Below are positions 1-9,576 of a stretch of DNA of 64,000 bases, piece by piece (positions within the stretch are counted from its first letter, which is position 1; each line of letters opens with the position of its first letter). Below the pieces are notes generated by a model that saw nothing but the letters and a program-made list of their open reading frames with translations, was not told the DNA's origin and ran no database searches. A program made the translations under genes and the position numbers. The DNA is from Tritrichomonas musculus (lineage: Eukaryota > Parabasalia > Tritrichomonadida > Tritrichomonadidae), in the NCBI GenBank assembly GCA_039105265.1, contig JAPFFF010000043.1, forward strand, positions 434,001-498,000. The letters run 5' to 3'.

Positions 1-24
1 AAGTAATAAGAATATAAATAAGAA

Positions 25-96
25 ATCGGCATCGTTGAACGGTTAAGACAAGTGGTTTTCAACCTCAAAATCGGGGTTCGACTCCCCGTGCCGATA
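25..96 (+). tRNA. tRNA-Glu (anticodon TTC)
   Basis: A 72-nt cloverleaf. The acceptor stem ATCGGCA (25-31) pairs perfectly with TGCCGAT (89-95). The T arm is CGGGG-TTCGACT-CCCCG. The D arm resembles that of eukaryotic tRNA-Glu, and the anticodon loop TTTTCAA (56-62) places TTC at 58-60. The anticodon stem is weak, with mismatches 51/67 and 53/65. Internal A-box-like and B-box (GGTTCGACTCC) sequences are present and a T7 run follows. A decayed copy lies about 1 kb downstream. Confidence 0.85.
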
Positions 97-103
97 TTTT
101 TTT
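97..103 (+). terminator. Pol III T-run terminator of tRNA-Glu
   Basis: Seven consecutive T residues start one base after the discriminator base, followed after GA by a second longer T run to 118. This is the normal Pol III stop signal. Confidence 0.6.
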
Positions 104-139
104 GATTTTTTTTTTTTTACTGAAAATATTTAAATGTTT

Positions 140-760
140 TCACCAAATGATTGGTAGTGGTTCTGTTAATGGTGAATTAATTGGTTCATAAGAAAGATTT
201 AGTTTCTCTTCATTGTTCATTATATTCATTCGATGTTCGTTTTGATCTTTCTTATTAATTGGATGAGACCTTAAAAATCGATCAAGTTTCTTTCGTTTGA
301 TTTCGAACTTGATAAATTTAAGATCTTTAATTCGTGCAATTTCTCTTCGACTATTTTTGTTGATATCTATATTTAGTCGTTCTTCAAATGTTTCATAATC
401 ATTCGTCATTTGGATCCATTTTTCGACTAAGCATGAATCATGTTTCATCATTTGAGGAGAAATCGATACAATTTTATTTTCATTTGTTATTTGATAATCA
501 AAAAAAGTTTTTGAAATATCAAGAACTTGACCTTTAAATATGTAAGTCGAATCTTCAGGATAAACACGTGTTAATATTGATATACAACTTCTAATATTCA
601 ATTTAATATGTTTTATTCGAACACAAGGTTGATAAACATATATTGTTATGTTATCTTCATCAAAATCATTTTTCTCTATAAAAAATGAACTATTTTTAGA
701 ATATGCACCTATTTGTTGATTGTATCCTTGATGGATATCTTTTTCTCCTATCTGCATCAT
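140..760 (-). CDS. Small ubiquitin-like-fold protein
   Basis: 206-residue intact frame starting Met-Met-Gln. Residues about 38-102 look like a ubiquitin-like fold: a beta-hairpin (TIYVYQPCVRIKHIKL), then the Ubl-type stretch YIFKGQVLDISKTFFDY and a closing strand KIVSISPQ. Residues about 130-160 carry a charged motif (RREIARIKDLKFIKFE) that I associate with a family of trichomonad Ubl proteins, although this rests on memory rather than a search. The C-terminal tail is polar. There is no di-glycine at the end, so it is not a conjugatable ubiquitin precursor. It sits between the two tRNA-Glu copies on the opposite strand. A function such as a proteasome or chaperone adaptor would be inference only. 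Confidence 0.5.
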   Translation of the reverse strand: MMQIGEKDIHQGYNQQIGAYSKNSSFFIEKNDFDEDNITIYVYQPCVRIKHIKLNIRSCISILTRVYPEDSTYIFKGQVLDISKTFFDYQITNENKIVSISPQMMKHDSCLVEKWIQMTNDYETFEERLNIDINKNSRREIARIKDLKFIKFEIKRKKLDRFLRSHPINKKDQNEHRMNIMNNEEKLNLSYEPINSPLTEPLPIIW

Positions 761-1042
761 TAAAAAATGAACATTTTTATCACAAATAAATTGAATTCAA
801 AAAAAGTCATTTTTTTATATTTTTAAAGACAGACACATTCCATCTTGAAATCGTAGTGATGTGACAAATAAGATTTGAAATTCGAATTACTATTTATTTA
901 AATTGTTATAATCATATTTTGCCCATTTTATTGTTAGAAACATTATTTTCTTCAGTAATTCAAAACATCCAATTCAAAATTATATAAAAATATTTAGAAT
1001 TAATAAATAATATATAACGTGTGAGAATTATATAAATAAGAA

Positions 1043-1114
1043 ATCGGCATCGTTGAACGGTTAAGACAGGTGGTTTTCAACCTCAAAACCGGGGTTCGAC
1101 TCCCAGTGCCGTTA
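1043..1114 (+). pseudogene. Decayed tRNA-Glu copy
   Basis: Same 72-nt layout and anticodon loop as the tRNA at 25-96. It has a T:T mismatch at acceptor pair 2:71 (TGCCGTT instead of TGCCGAT), a broken T stem (CCCAG instead of CCCCG) and an altered base at the start of the anticodon stem. The flank TATAAATAAGAA is shared with the intact copy. A T run follows. It is probably a duplicated tRNA gene in decay. Confidence 0.7.
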
Positions 1115-1509
1115 TTTTTTTTTGATTTTTTTTCCCTTATTTTTTGTTTGAATCAATTTGCTAATTTATAAAATAAATATCTGATTATTACTCTTTCTTT
1201 ACTTTATATCAAAGAAAATGGACAGCTTTATCTCAAAAAATTTGAATCCAAAAAAAGACAAGCTGCTTTTTGATTCAATGACCTATTTTCTCCAGAAAAT
1301 CAAAGATATGACATATAAATCATTAAAAATGAGTTTCTAAAAAATTTTTTTTTGCATAAATACTGATGTAAAAAGGATGTAATTTGAAGAAATAAATATT
1401 AATGATATAAATAAGAACTCGGAGTAGCAAACACTGTAAATGTTTTTGCCTGACATGAAAATAATTTTCTTCACCCGAATGCTCTGAAACTGCATGAAAA
1501 CTAGGGATA

Positions 1510-3480
1510 TTACTCCAAACTTGATTCAATGTTGCCCAATTCAGCTCCTTTTTTAAAATATTTGGCTGATTCTTCAATGTCAACTCTGATTCCAACTCCA
1601 TCAAAAAGCATCTTTCCGTATAAAAATGTAGAATCTGGGATTTGGAGTGACATTTTCATTGCTATTCAAAAGAAGTAAACCAAATTGATGCATTGCTTTC
1701 ATATTTCCTTTATCTGCTGAAAGTTGAATGTAATGAATTCCCTCTTTTTTATTCATTGGAATTTCAATCCCATCGAGAAGAAGATTTCCATAAAAATGCA
1801 TTGCTTCAGGGCAACCTTTATCAACAGATTTTATAATATACATCAAACCTTCTTTTTTATTCATTTTAATTTCTTCTCCTTTGAAAGGCATCAAACCGAA
1901 TTCGAAAATTGCATTAACATTTTAATACAACGAAGTCCTTCTTCTTTGTTCATTGGAACAAGATCTCCTTTAATAAGAAGGTTTCCATATTCTAGTAAAG
2001 AATCTGGATGATTTTTATCAGATGCCATTTTAAGATAATTAACTGCTTCTTTTTTATCTGAAATGCATTCATTTAATTTACATTTTCCATAAAGAAACAT
2101 CGCATCTAAGTTTCCACTATCTGCTACTTTTTTGATGTATTTAAATCCTTTATTTTTATCTGATTCAAATCCATCTCCATTAATCAACATTAATCCAAAA
2201 TGAAACATTGAATAAAGGTTTCCTTTATCATATGAATTTTGCAAATATCTGATTCCATCATTCTTGTTCAATTTCAAAATTTTATTCTTTCTAAATAAGT
2301 AATAATACCTGCTTATTTCAGCGTTATTTTCTTGTTTATAAGCCATATTAAGATAACCAGATTGTTCTTCTTTATCTAATATATATATTCACCTTTCTTG
2401 ATCAGTATTTTCCCAAAGATGTACATTGCATCAGAGTTTCCTTGATCTGCTGACATTTTTAGATATCGAATTGCTATTTTTTTGTCCATCATAATTCCAT
2501 CACCTTTATATAAAATGACACCATAAGTTTTCATTGCTTCAATATTTCCTTTATCAGCAGCTTGTTTTAAATATTTTGCTGCTTCTTCTTTATCAATTGG
2601 AACTCCATCACCATAAAGAAGCATTTTTCCATATTGATTCATTGATCTTGCCGAGCCAGCATCAGATGAAAATTTGACATATTTAGCTTTTCCAAAAGGT
2701 GTCATGTTAATGTCAATCTTATCATTTATTAAAGCTACTAAATAAGGTAAAGAATCAAAATAGCCATGATCAATTGATCTTTTGAAATATTCAGTAGATT
2801 CTTTTTTATTCATTTCAATTCCATCACCATTATAGAGCATTTCAGCATAATAAAACATGGACAAAATATGTCCTCTATCTGCTTCCATCTTAAAATAATG
2901 AGCTTCTTCTTTTTTATTTACATCAACACCATCACCATTAATAATGGCAATTGCATATCTGTGCATTGACTCAACATCTCCATGATCAGCTCTTACTTTG
3001 AATAAATGAACTGAATTAATGTTAACTTTACCATCTACCATTGTTAAACTCGACACCAATTTATTAGAGACATCATCACCATATTTATTTGGACCAAAAT
3101 TTCTTTGAAACAATTCAATTAAAAATTGTTTTGTGTCATTCAATGATTTTTTATTGTATCTTTTATAACTCGATGCTCTTTGAAGATATTTAATTCCTTC
3201 TTCTTCATCTTTAGTTCTGCCGTATCCTGCAATTAATAAACTACCAAACACATACATTGAATATGAGTCTCCTGTATCATTCACTTTGGTTAATGACATT
3301 ACTTCTCGGAAAAATATTCCTTCATCTGAATCTTGATCGAAAGGTCGAAGTGATTCTTTTGCTACATATAATTTCGATTCCCCATCTTTTTCAATTAAAC
3401 TAACTTGTCCAAATCCTCCGATTCCAATTCTCTTTTTTTTTCTTATACCATTTTAGATCAACAATTAAAGATTGGTCCAT
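1510..3480 (-). pseudogene. Broken protein kinase-Sel1 repeat gene
   Basis: The 5' end keeps a kinase glycine-rich loop (RIGIGGFGQVSL), a VAKE lysine motif and a short helix-C-like piece (FFREVMSLT), then runs straight into Sel1 repeats. The rest of the kinase domain is absent. At least ten Sel1 units (pattern A.Y.GK.L..GDGI..NKKE..KYLK.AADKGN) follow. The frame breaks in an A9 tract near 3440, in a TA-rich stretch near 2390, near 1925 and near 1640; each time the Sel1 pattern resumes in another frame. The last unit ends with a stop at 1510-1512. Kinase-Sel1 fusions are a known trichomonad architecture. The homopolymer site could be a sequencing error, but four breaks make a pseudogene more likely. 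Confidence 0.75.
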
Positions 3481-3825
3481 TCTTAATCGTAACAAAAATT
3501 TTACGAGAGGTGTAAACTTTTTGAATTTTTTAATCTTTGTCGTTTCAAATTTATTATAACAAAAATATTGTTTTATTTTGATTATTAATATTTTTTTTAT
3601 AGAAAAAAGAGAAAATACTTAATAGCATGTTCCTTCATTATTCTAAATTTGCAATAAAATATTGTCAATCAAATTTATATTTAAATATTATATTATTCAT
3701 TTCTTATATAATATATAATGATAATTGGCCTAGGGAACCCAGGTGCTAAAAACATTTTCCCACCCCTCATATAAAAAGTTATCATCAGGCTTGCGAAAAG
3801 GGCGGCCCGGGCAAATTCTCAATAT

Positions 3826-3921
3826 AAATAGATAAATATTCAATCTACTGTAAATATGGCATTCTCAATCAGAAATAGAAGTAATCTCTTGTTCTTGAAA
3901 AAATCGAATATTTATCTATTT
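3826..3921. repeat. Short inverted repeat with 16-bp arms
   Basis: AAATAGATAAATATTC at 3826-3841 is the exact reverse complement of 3906-3921, giving a 96-bp stem-loop or tiny MITE. It lies in the gene-free stretch 3541-4115. The same stretch holds a GC-rich patch at 3728-3815 (GGCCTAGG and GGCGGCCCGGGC), unusual here and of unknown origin. Confidence 0.5.
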
Positions 3922-4027
3922 GTAAAACTTATTAATTCAATTAATTCTGCCAATTTTGATGCAGCCAAATAACCTCATAATTAATTTATTTTAAACTATT
4001 CAAATTTTATTTTATTACCACTTGATG

Positions 4028-4062
<35 letters not shown>

Positions 4063-4079
4063 AAGAAAGAAAGAAAGAA
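4028..4079. repeat. Poly-A tract followed by (GAAA)n microsatellite
   Basis: 33 A residues followed by GAAA repeats, immediately downstream of the helicase gene that ends at 4116 on the minus strand. Confidence 0.9.
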
Positions 4080-4115
4080 TTTTATATGAAGTTTTAAAAA
4101 CCATATTGATCAAAG

Positions 4116-5387
4116 TCAAGAATTGTTAGGATTTTGAAGAATATTTTGTATATTAGTTGGAGCCTCATCAATTTTTGTATGATAAAACCTTTCAATAAAA
4201 CGTATACCACCTATTTCACTTTCGTCGCAAATATTTAATGCAACATATTGATGACCACAACGATCAAAATGTCCAACATTATGTATGTAGTTTTCTACAG
4301 ATGCAGGTAGCTCAAAGTTAATAACAAGAGGAATCCTCTGAAAATCAAAATTAATATGAGTAGCATAATCTGTTGCAATTAGAGCCCTAGAATTTCCTGT
4401 TAAGAATTGCTCAATAATATTATTTTTAATATTTTGTTCCATTTCTCTATGAATAGCCGAAACTTCAAAATGAGCTTTTTCTAATTCACTCTGGAGGTAA
4501 ATAACAGTACTTTTTTTATTCACAAAGATGAAGACCTTCTGAGTAGAAAACTTTCCCAAAATATCAATAAGAACTGGCAATTTATTTATACAGTTGCCAA
4601 CATTCAAAAAGTATTGTCTTACACCATCTAAAGTTAACCTTTCGGGTTTAGCAATTGTTATAACTGGGTCGTTCATGAATTTATTCATTAAGTCAAGGAT
4701 TTCAGGTGTGATTTGAGTTGAAAAAATTAATTTTTGAACAGCCGGATCTAATAATGAGAAAGTTTCATTGATTTGGCTATTAAATCTTTGATTTAATAAT
4801 TCATTTGCTTCATCTAAACAAACAATCTTCAAATTTTCACATCGAATGTAGCCTTCTTTAATGAGAGATAAGGCACAATCTGGTGTTGTAATAATAATAT
4901 GTGGAAGTTTTGCAGCTTTTTCCTTTTGCTGTTGAACTGATTCGCCTTCTTTGAAGGTAGAAAGCTGGAGACGAGGCAGTCTCATACCAATCAGTTTAAA
5001 GATATCATATATCTGATCAGATAATTGGCTTGTTGGTACAAGAACCATCGCTTGCGTTGTTTCTTCATATGTATTTATGCTTTGAAGAATTCCAATTATG
5101 AATGTAAATGTTTTACCTGATTTGATTTGTGCTTGTGCAATGATATTCCTACCAAGTAAAATAGGTTTGATCGTAAGTGATTGAATATCAGTTGGATATT
5201 GAAAACCGTAGCTATATACAATGTGAAGTATGTCAAGGTTAATATCTAATAGATCAAAGTCATTGATACGTTCTTCCCAGTTTGCTGTAATTTCTGGGTG
5301 CATGCATTCATTTCCTAGATTTCCACCACGACGACCACGACCACGACCACGACGACCACCTCTATGATTGGATTCGTAATTACTCAT
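4116..5387 (-). CDS. Degenerate eIF4A-like DEAD-box protein (probable pseudo-helicase)
   Basis: 423-residue intact frame co-linear with eIF4A from the NW/YGF (Q-motif) region to the C terminus (FYHTKIDEAPTNIQNIL). The first 25 residues form an Arg/Gly-rich tail (RGGRRGRGRGRRGG). Motif I is AQIKSGKT at 86-93 (eIF4A AQSGTGKT), motif Ia PTSQLS, motif Ib TPDC, motif II DEAN at 192-195 (not DEAD), motif III STQ (not SAT), motif V ATDYATHINF (not ATDLLARGID), motif VI HNVGHFDRCG (not HRIGRGGRFG). Folding residues are kept and catalytic ones changed. Inference: a paralogue that may bind RNA or eIF4 partners without normal ATP-driven unwinding. No frame lesion is seen over 1.27 kb, so it is likely maintained. 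Confidence 0.85.
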   Translation of the reverse strand: MSNYESNHRGGRRGRGRGRRGGNLGNECMHPEITANWEERINDFDLLDINLDILHIVYSYGFQYPTDIQSLTIKPILLGRNIIAQAQIKSGKTFTFIIGILQSINTYEETTQAMVLVPTSQLSDQIYDIFKLIGMRLPRLQLSTFKEGESVQQQKEKAAKLPHIIITTPDCALSLIKEGYIRCENLKIVCLDEANELLNQRFNSQINETFSLLDPAVQKLIFSTQITPEILDLMNKFMNDPVITIAKPERLTLDGVRQYFLNVGNCINKLPVLIDILGKFSTQKVFIFVNKKSTVIYLQSELEKAHFEVSAIHREMEQNIKNNIIEQFLTGNSRALIATDYATHINFDFQRIPLVINFELPASVENYIHNVGHFDRCGHQYVALNICDESEIGGIRFIERFYHTKIDEAPTNIQNILQNPNNS

Positions 5388-5910
5388 TCAATTTACTCCT
5401 AAAATATTCAAAATTTGAAACTTAAAATATTGAAATATCTTGCTCAATATCCGATATACAATGATTTTGATCATATAATAATGTTGTATAAAAGCAATAT
5501 AAAATATAAATATATTAAATACAATTTTGTTTTAGAAAAATAATTTAACTAAACTAAATTCCAAAAACTTAGAAGGGTCGAAACTAGCGAATTTATAATA
5601 AATATGATAATAATTAATATTTTATATATAAAAACAGATAATAAAATTATATTTCGAATTATGATTTATTTAATGCGCTAGAAAACAAGATATTTCTATA
5701 AAAAAATGATGACTTTTGAATTCAAATACTGATCGTCATAGGCAAATTTTTAACTTTGAAAAATTTTTTACAACTTTTCTATAAAATCATTTTATTAATC
5801 ATTTATATCATAACAAATATCATATATTTGCTCTTTGGTTGGTATAAATTGGCATTTATTGCCTACTAAAGTTGGACTTAGCCTTTATAAATTATACAAG
5901 ATATTGTTTA

Positions 5911-7525
5911 CTGGGAAATTCAATAATTTTGTCAAAAACTGGGAAATTCAATAATTTTGGCAAAAATTTTGAAAATAAAAAAATAAATAAAAATTAATTT
6001 TTATTTCTTGCTTTTTTTCCCTGGACTTTTCTTACGAAGTAAAGGTCTTACATCATCAGATGTTATACAAAGACCTGAAATTTTAATTGCATTATTAGGA
6101 ACAAGATCAGTTTGAATAAAATTCTTTTGTGAAACATGAACATTTTTATTTTTTAGAATTTTTTCAGGATTGCGCGGTAAAAGCCCACAAGCTTCAAAAG
6201 CAATACGGCAATTGTGTGTTGTTGTTGCAATTCGATGGGCATCGACGAATCCTTGTATTTCGGCTGTACGAACGACTGAAATTTTTTCTTGCTCATTTTC
6301 ATCTATTTCATCAATTATATGCGATGCAATTCTTGACAATGCATCTTTAAGAGGTCGAGCTACAACCCTATCAAAAGGTTGCATGATATGAGTTAAATGA
6401 GGCGGGAAAATAATTACTTCAATATTGGCCTTTTTAAAAAGATCCATGACATGACGGTTATTTCTTGAGCCGTGTCCATCAAGGAACAAAATGGCCTTTT
6501 GTTTCTGATCGAAATGGTATGTTTTTCGAATTTCAATTACTCTTTCAATGAATTTTTTGGCCCAACATTCGAAACATTCATCATTTATCCATCCATTGTC
6601 TGATCCACCGATATCTATTTTACCTCCAGCTACTAAAGGTGTTAGATCTTTGGGCATGTTTTTTAATGGTACAATAATATATGGGACAAAGTCATCGCCA
6701 GCCGCATTTATTGTCACCATTGCGGAAATGTGACATGAAAAATGAAATTTATCAACTTTGTGTCCTTCCTGCTCTCCTGGTGGTATTATTATTTTTCTTG
6801 GCTTACTAATTTCAACACTAGTCTCATCTGAGTTGAAACATAATTGTGGGGGAACACCTGAGCACATTTCCTCCGTATATGTATTTTCAAAAAAATATTC
6901 AATAGTTTTGGTTGTCGCACATTCATATCTGTCTTTATCTATAGTACATGGACATTTTGTGTTGAGTTGAAGTCTGTTTGACGCTTCATATTTATAATTC
7001 TTTCTTAAATTTGGAGGGTATTTTTCTCTATCTTCTGGGGCCATTTTTTCTAATTTCTTTCTGTATTTATCATCTAGACAATTAGCAATATCTGTATAAT
7101 CAGCACAATCTTTTTTACGGAATTTCTGTTTGATCATTGAATGAATAGAAATTGCATCTTTATAATTTATAAGAGGAGGTCGTCCTACTCCAGTCCATTC
7201 TTTCCCTTCTTCTAGGGCTTTATATCTTCTTAAAGTTTTTTGATAATCTGCATTTAGTTCCTTGCAGATTGTTGGTAAAGGAAGATTAATACATAATTTT
7301 TTCACATGCGCAGCCTTATCTTCTGGCGTGTCTTGAAACCTGACTTCTGCTGTCAATAATATGTGTGCTGGTATGCTATTCATACTAAATAAAAATGAAG
7401 TAAAAATATCCGTTTATTCATGAATTAAAAGCATATTATTGTTTTTAACGTACATATTTTGGCGCCAAAATTTTGCCAAAATTATTGAATTTCCCAGTTT
7501 TTGACAAAATTATTGAATTTCCCAG
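5911..7525 (-). mobile_element. pogo/mariner-like DNA transposon, complete
   Basis: 1,615 bp bounded by perfect terminal inverted repeats of 55 bp (CTGGGAAATTCAATAATTTT at the start and its complement at the end). Each TIR consists of two tandem near-identical motifs of about 27 bp, differing at one position (GTC versus GGC). TA dinucleotides flank both ends (5909-5910, 7526-7527), as expected for Tc1/mariner/pogo insertion. The flanking GTT and AAC extend the symmetry to 60 bp. It contains one intact transposase gene on the minus strand. Perfect TIRs and an intact gene suggest a recent insertion. Confidence 0.85.
6001..7383 (-). CDS. pogo-like DDE transposase (DDE_1 superfamily)
   Basis: 460 residues, intact. 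The N-terminal part (about 20-130) looks like a helix-turn-helix DNA-binding region with the motif GRPPLI at 67-72. The catalytic core has D186 in FNSDET, D302 in LFLDGHGSR and D338 in HIMQPFD, a DDD triad of the pogo/Tigger/jerky type with 35 residues between the last two. The tail is Lys-rich (KKSPGKKSKK). The gene fills the element between its TIRs. It would cut and rejoin the element ends at TA sites. The start is the first Met of the frame, about 140 bp from the right TIR end. No disabling change is visible. Confidence 0.88.
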   Translation of the reverse strand: MNSIPAHILLTAEVRFQDTPEDKAAHVKKLCINLPLPTICKELNADYQKTLRRYKALEEGKEWTGVGRPPLINYKDAISIHSMIKQKFRKKDCADYTDIANCLDDKYRKKLEKMAPEDREKYPPNLRKNYKYEASNRLQLNTKCPCTIDKDRYECATTKTIEYFFENTYTEEMCSGVPPQLCFNSDETSVEISKPRKIIIPPGEQEGHKVDKFHFSCHISAMVTINAAGDDFVPYIIVPLKNMPKDLTPLVAGGKIDIGGSDNGWINDECFECWAKKFIERVIEIRKTYHFDQKQKAILFLDGHGSRNNRHVMDLFKKANIEVIIFPPHLTHIMQPFDRVVARPLKDALSRIASHIIDEIDENEQEKISVVRTAEIQGFVDAHRIATTTHNCRIAFEACGLLPRNPEKILKNKNVHVSQKNFIQTDLVPNNAIKISGLCITSDDVRPLLRKKSPGKKSKK

Positions 7526-7991
7526 TAAACGTTATGTAATTTTTTCGATGATTTGATGAAATGAGGCTCCAAAACATAAAATATCCTATTTAATTTTGAT
7601 AATCATCATTAGAAATTTATGTTTCTAAAAAATTAACTTAAATCAGTAAATCATATTTCTGTTACGAAAAATGTAGCGCACCAAATTCAATGAAATTTAT
7701 CCATCAGAAAATACATATATAATAACGATGATTTTATCAATATTTCAAAAATTTGTTATGAAATTGGAGTGAAAAGACGGATTTGAAATTGAGAGGAAAT
7801 CAATTTAAGTTCTCAATTCTGATTTTAAGGGACAACTATCATATTTTTTTGTAAACATTTCAATATTGAAAAAACTCATAGAAAATAAAATTCAATGGTT
7901 ATTATTTTGGAAAAAGTTTAAAACTTTAAAATTTCACCATTCCGATCATTTTTGTAAAATTTTTACATCCTTTCAACTAGACCTTGAAAGC

Positions 7992-8593
7992 GGTACCTAC
8001 CCGACCCCTTTTGACAGGTCCTTCTTGGGTAGGGTCATTTTTTACCTGGGTAGGAAAATAACATATTACCTAAAGGTAAAATTTTACCCGGCCATTTATA
8101 AAGATGGTAATTTTTTACCAGACCATTTCTTTAATGATATTATTATTATTCTTGTCAGATATTCTATTGATAATATTTGAGATGCAATTTGCTACGATAT
8201 CATATGTTTGGATGATATCAATTTAAGTGATTCCAAAAAAATTCATTTTTTTTATGGAATAATAATCATAATATGAAAATTTAATATTAATTATGTTATT
8301 TGTTGGGTTTAGAATAAAGTTATAAATGTAATATTATAATATTAAAAAAAATTGAAATTGAATTTATATCAGCTTTTTCAGAGGAAAATTTTCCTTAAAG
8401 TTTGAATCAGATATTGAAAATGAATCAAGAAATCAAAATTTTTAATGAAAAAAATTAATATTTATTATTTATTATTATAAATTAAATGAATAATTAAAGA
8501 AAAATAATCGGGTAATACTTAAACACTTCACTTGAATGGTGGGTAATTACCCTACCCGAAAAAAACGGGTCGGGTCCATTTTTTCAGGTTACC
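7992..8593. repeat. MITE-like degenerate inverted-repeat element
   Basis: GGTACCTACCCGACCC near 7992 and GGGTCGGGTCC...GGTTACC near 8565-8593 are imperfect inverted repeats. Both ends also carry scattered GGGTAGGGT/ACCCTACCC blocks in otherwise AT-rich sequence. No gene lies inside. Exact ends and a target duplication could not be fixed. The rest of 7526-9120 shows no gene. Confidence 0.45.
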
Positions 8594-9129
8594 ATTAGAA
8601 GGTATACTTTCAACTTTTAAATTTTTATTGAAAAAAGGGAATAGGCTTAAAAGAAGAATAGAAATAAATGATATATAATTTATATAATTTATATATACCA
8701 AAATATTGCAAAAATACTCAAGAAATAATTTTTTTTAAGACAATTAATTTTGTGATAACTCATAGAATTTTCAACACAGAATTTGATAGTGGTCCCTTAA
8801 GGGTAAAGTTGGCTTTTCCTTTTTTTTGAAATCTTTTAATTTATTCTAAATAATAATTTATTATATTTGTATGATTGTCAAATTAATTTGAAATCAAATA
8901 GAATAAAATTCAATTTCAAAGACAATTGTATGTATCATTTAAATAGTAACTCTTTTACAAATGGAGAATTTATGATATAAAATGATTTTGATGAAAAAGT
9001 TTCATTCAACTCAGAATTTAAAGATATTTGTATTTATTTTTCTGTAGGGCCTAAAAATCATATAAATCTAAGTCATTAGCTAAAAGAGATTTTGTTTTTT
9101 TTGTTTTCAGAAGCTACTGTAAATGATTT

Positions 9130-9389
9130 CTTACGATTTATTTAAGAAATTGTTTTTCCTTCTTCAATCAAGACTATTCGTAAGGAACAATTTTCGAATT
9201 CATCATGAGATTCAAATAGAAATACTATCATCAGTCATTTCAATTGAATCAAAAGTTTTGCATAACGGTTTATTAATACAAATCGGATTTCCATCATCAG
9301 TTACTTCAATTGGAGGATGGTTATCTTCAGGATCCATTTCATTATTACGAGTAATTACTCCAGAATCAGTAACATCAATTATTAATAGT
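9130..9389 (+). pseudogene. BspA-type LRR fragment
   Basis: A short stretch retains LRR_5 wording: two degenerate units with ILSSVISIESKVL, FPSSVTSIGGW and PESVTSI, the hallmark P-SSVTSIG strand-turn of BspA-like leucine-rich repeats. The AF..C..L consensus between them is lost. It lies just upstream of an LRR-containing gene, so it may be a relic of a neighbouring tandem copy. Confidence 0.5.
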
Positions 9390-9576
9390 TAATTTTCCAG
9401 TTTTTAAAAATTTGGTCACCTTTATTGATTAAATAATGATAACCAAATCATATTTAAATTAAGTTTAATGAAAACTAAAATCAATTCATAACAAAATTTT
9501 GGGGAAAATGCCAAAAATCATGAACAAAATTTTTAAATTTTTTTGATAAAATCATGCCCTTTATTCTATTTTTATT

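Larger units (their letters stand above)
5572..7700 (-). repeat. Older repeat interrupted by the pogo-like transposon
   Basis: Positions 5572-5708 and about 7618-7700 both match, in reverse orientation, the sequence at about 61960-62223. Shared landmarks are GAAGGGTCGAAACTAGCG at one end and GTAACAGAAATATGATTTAC near the other. Here the two parts are separated by about 200 bp of extra sequence plus the transposon at 5911-7525. The 62-kb copy carries the C-terminal codons of a transposase-like frame, so this is probably an old DNA transposon. Confidence 0.6.

Noticed and set aside
7866-8180. 104-codon open frame
   Set aside because: It runs through the MITE-like inverted repeat and has no domain or repeat features.
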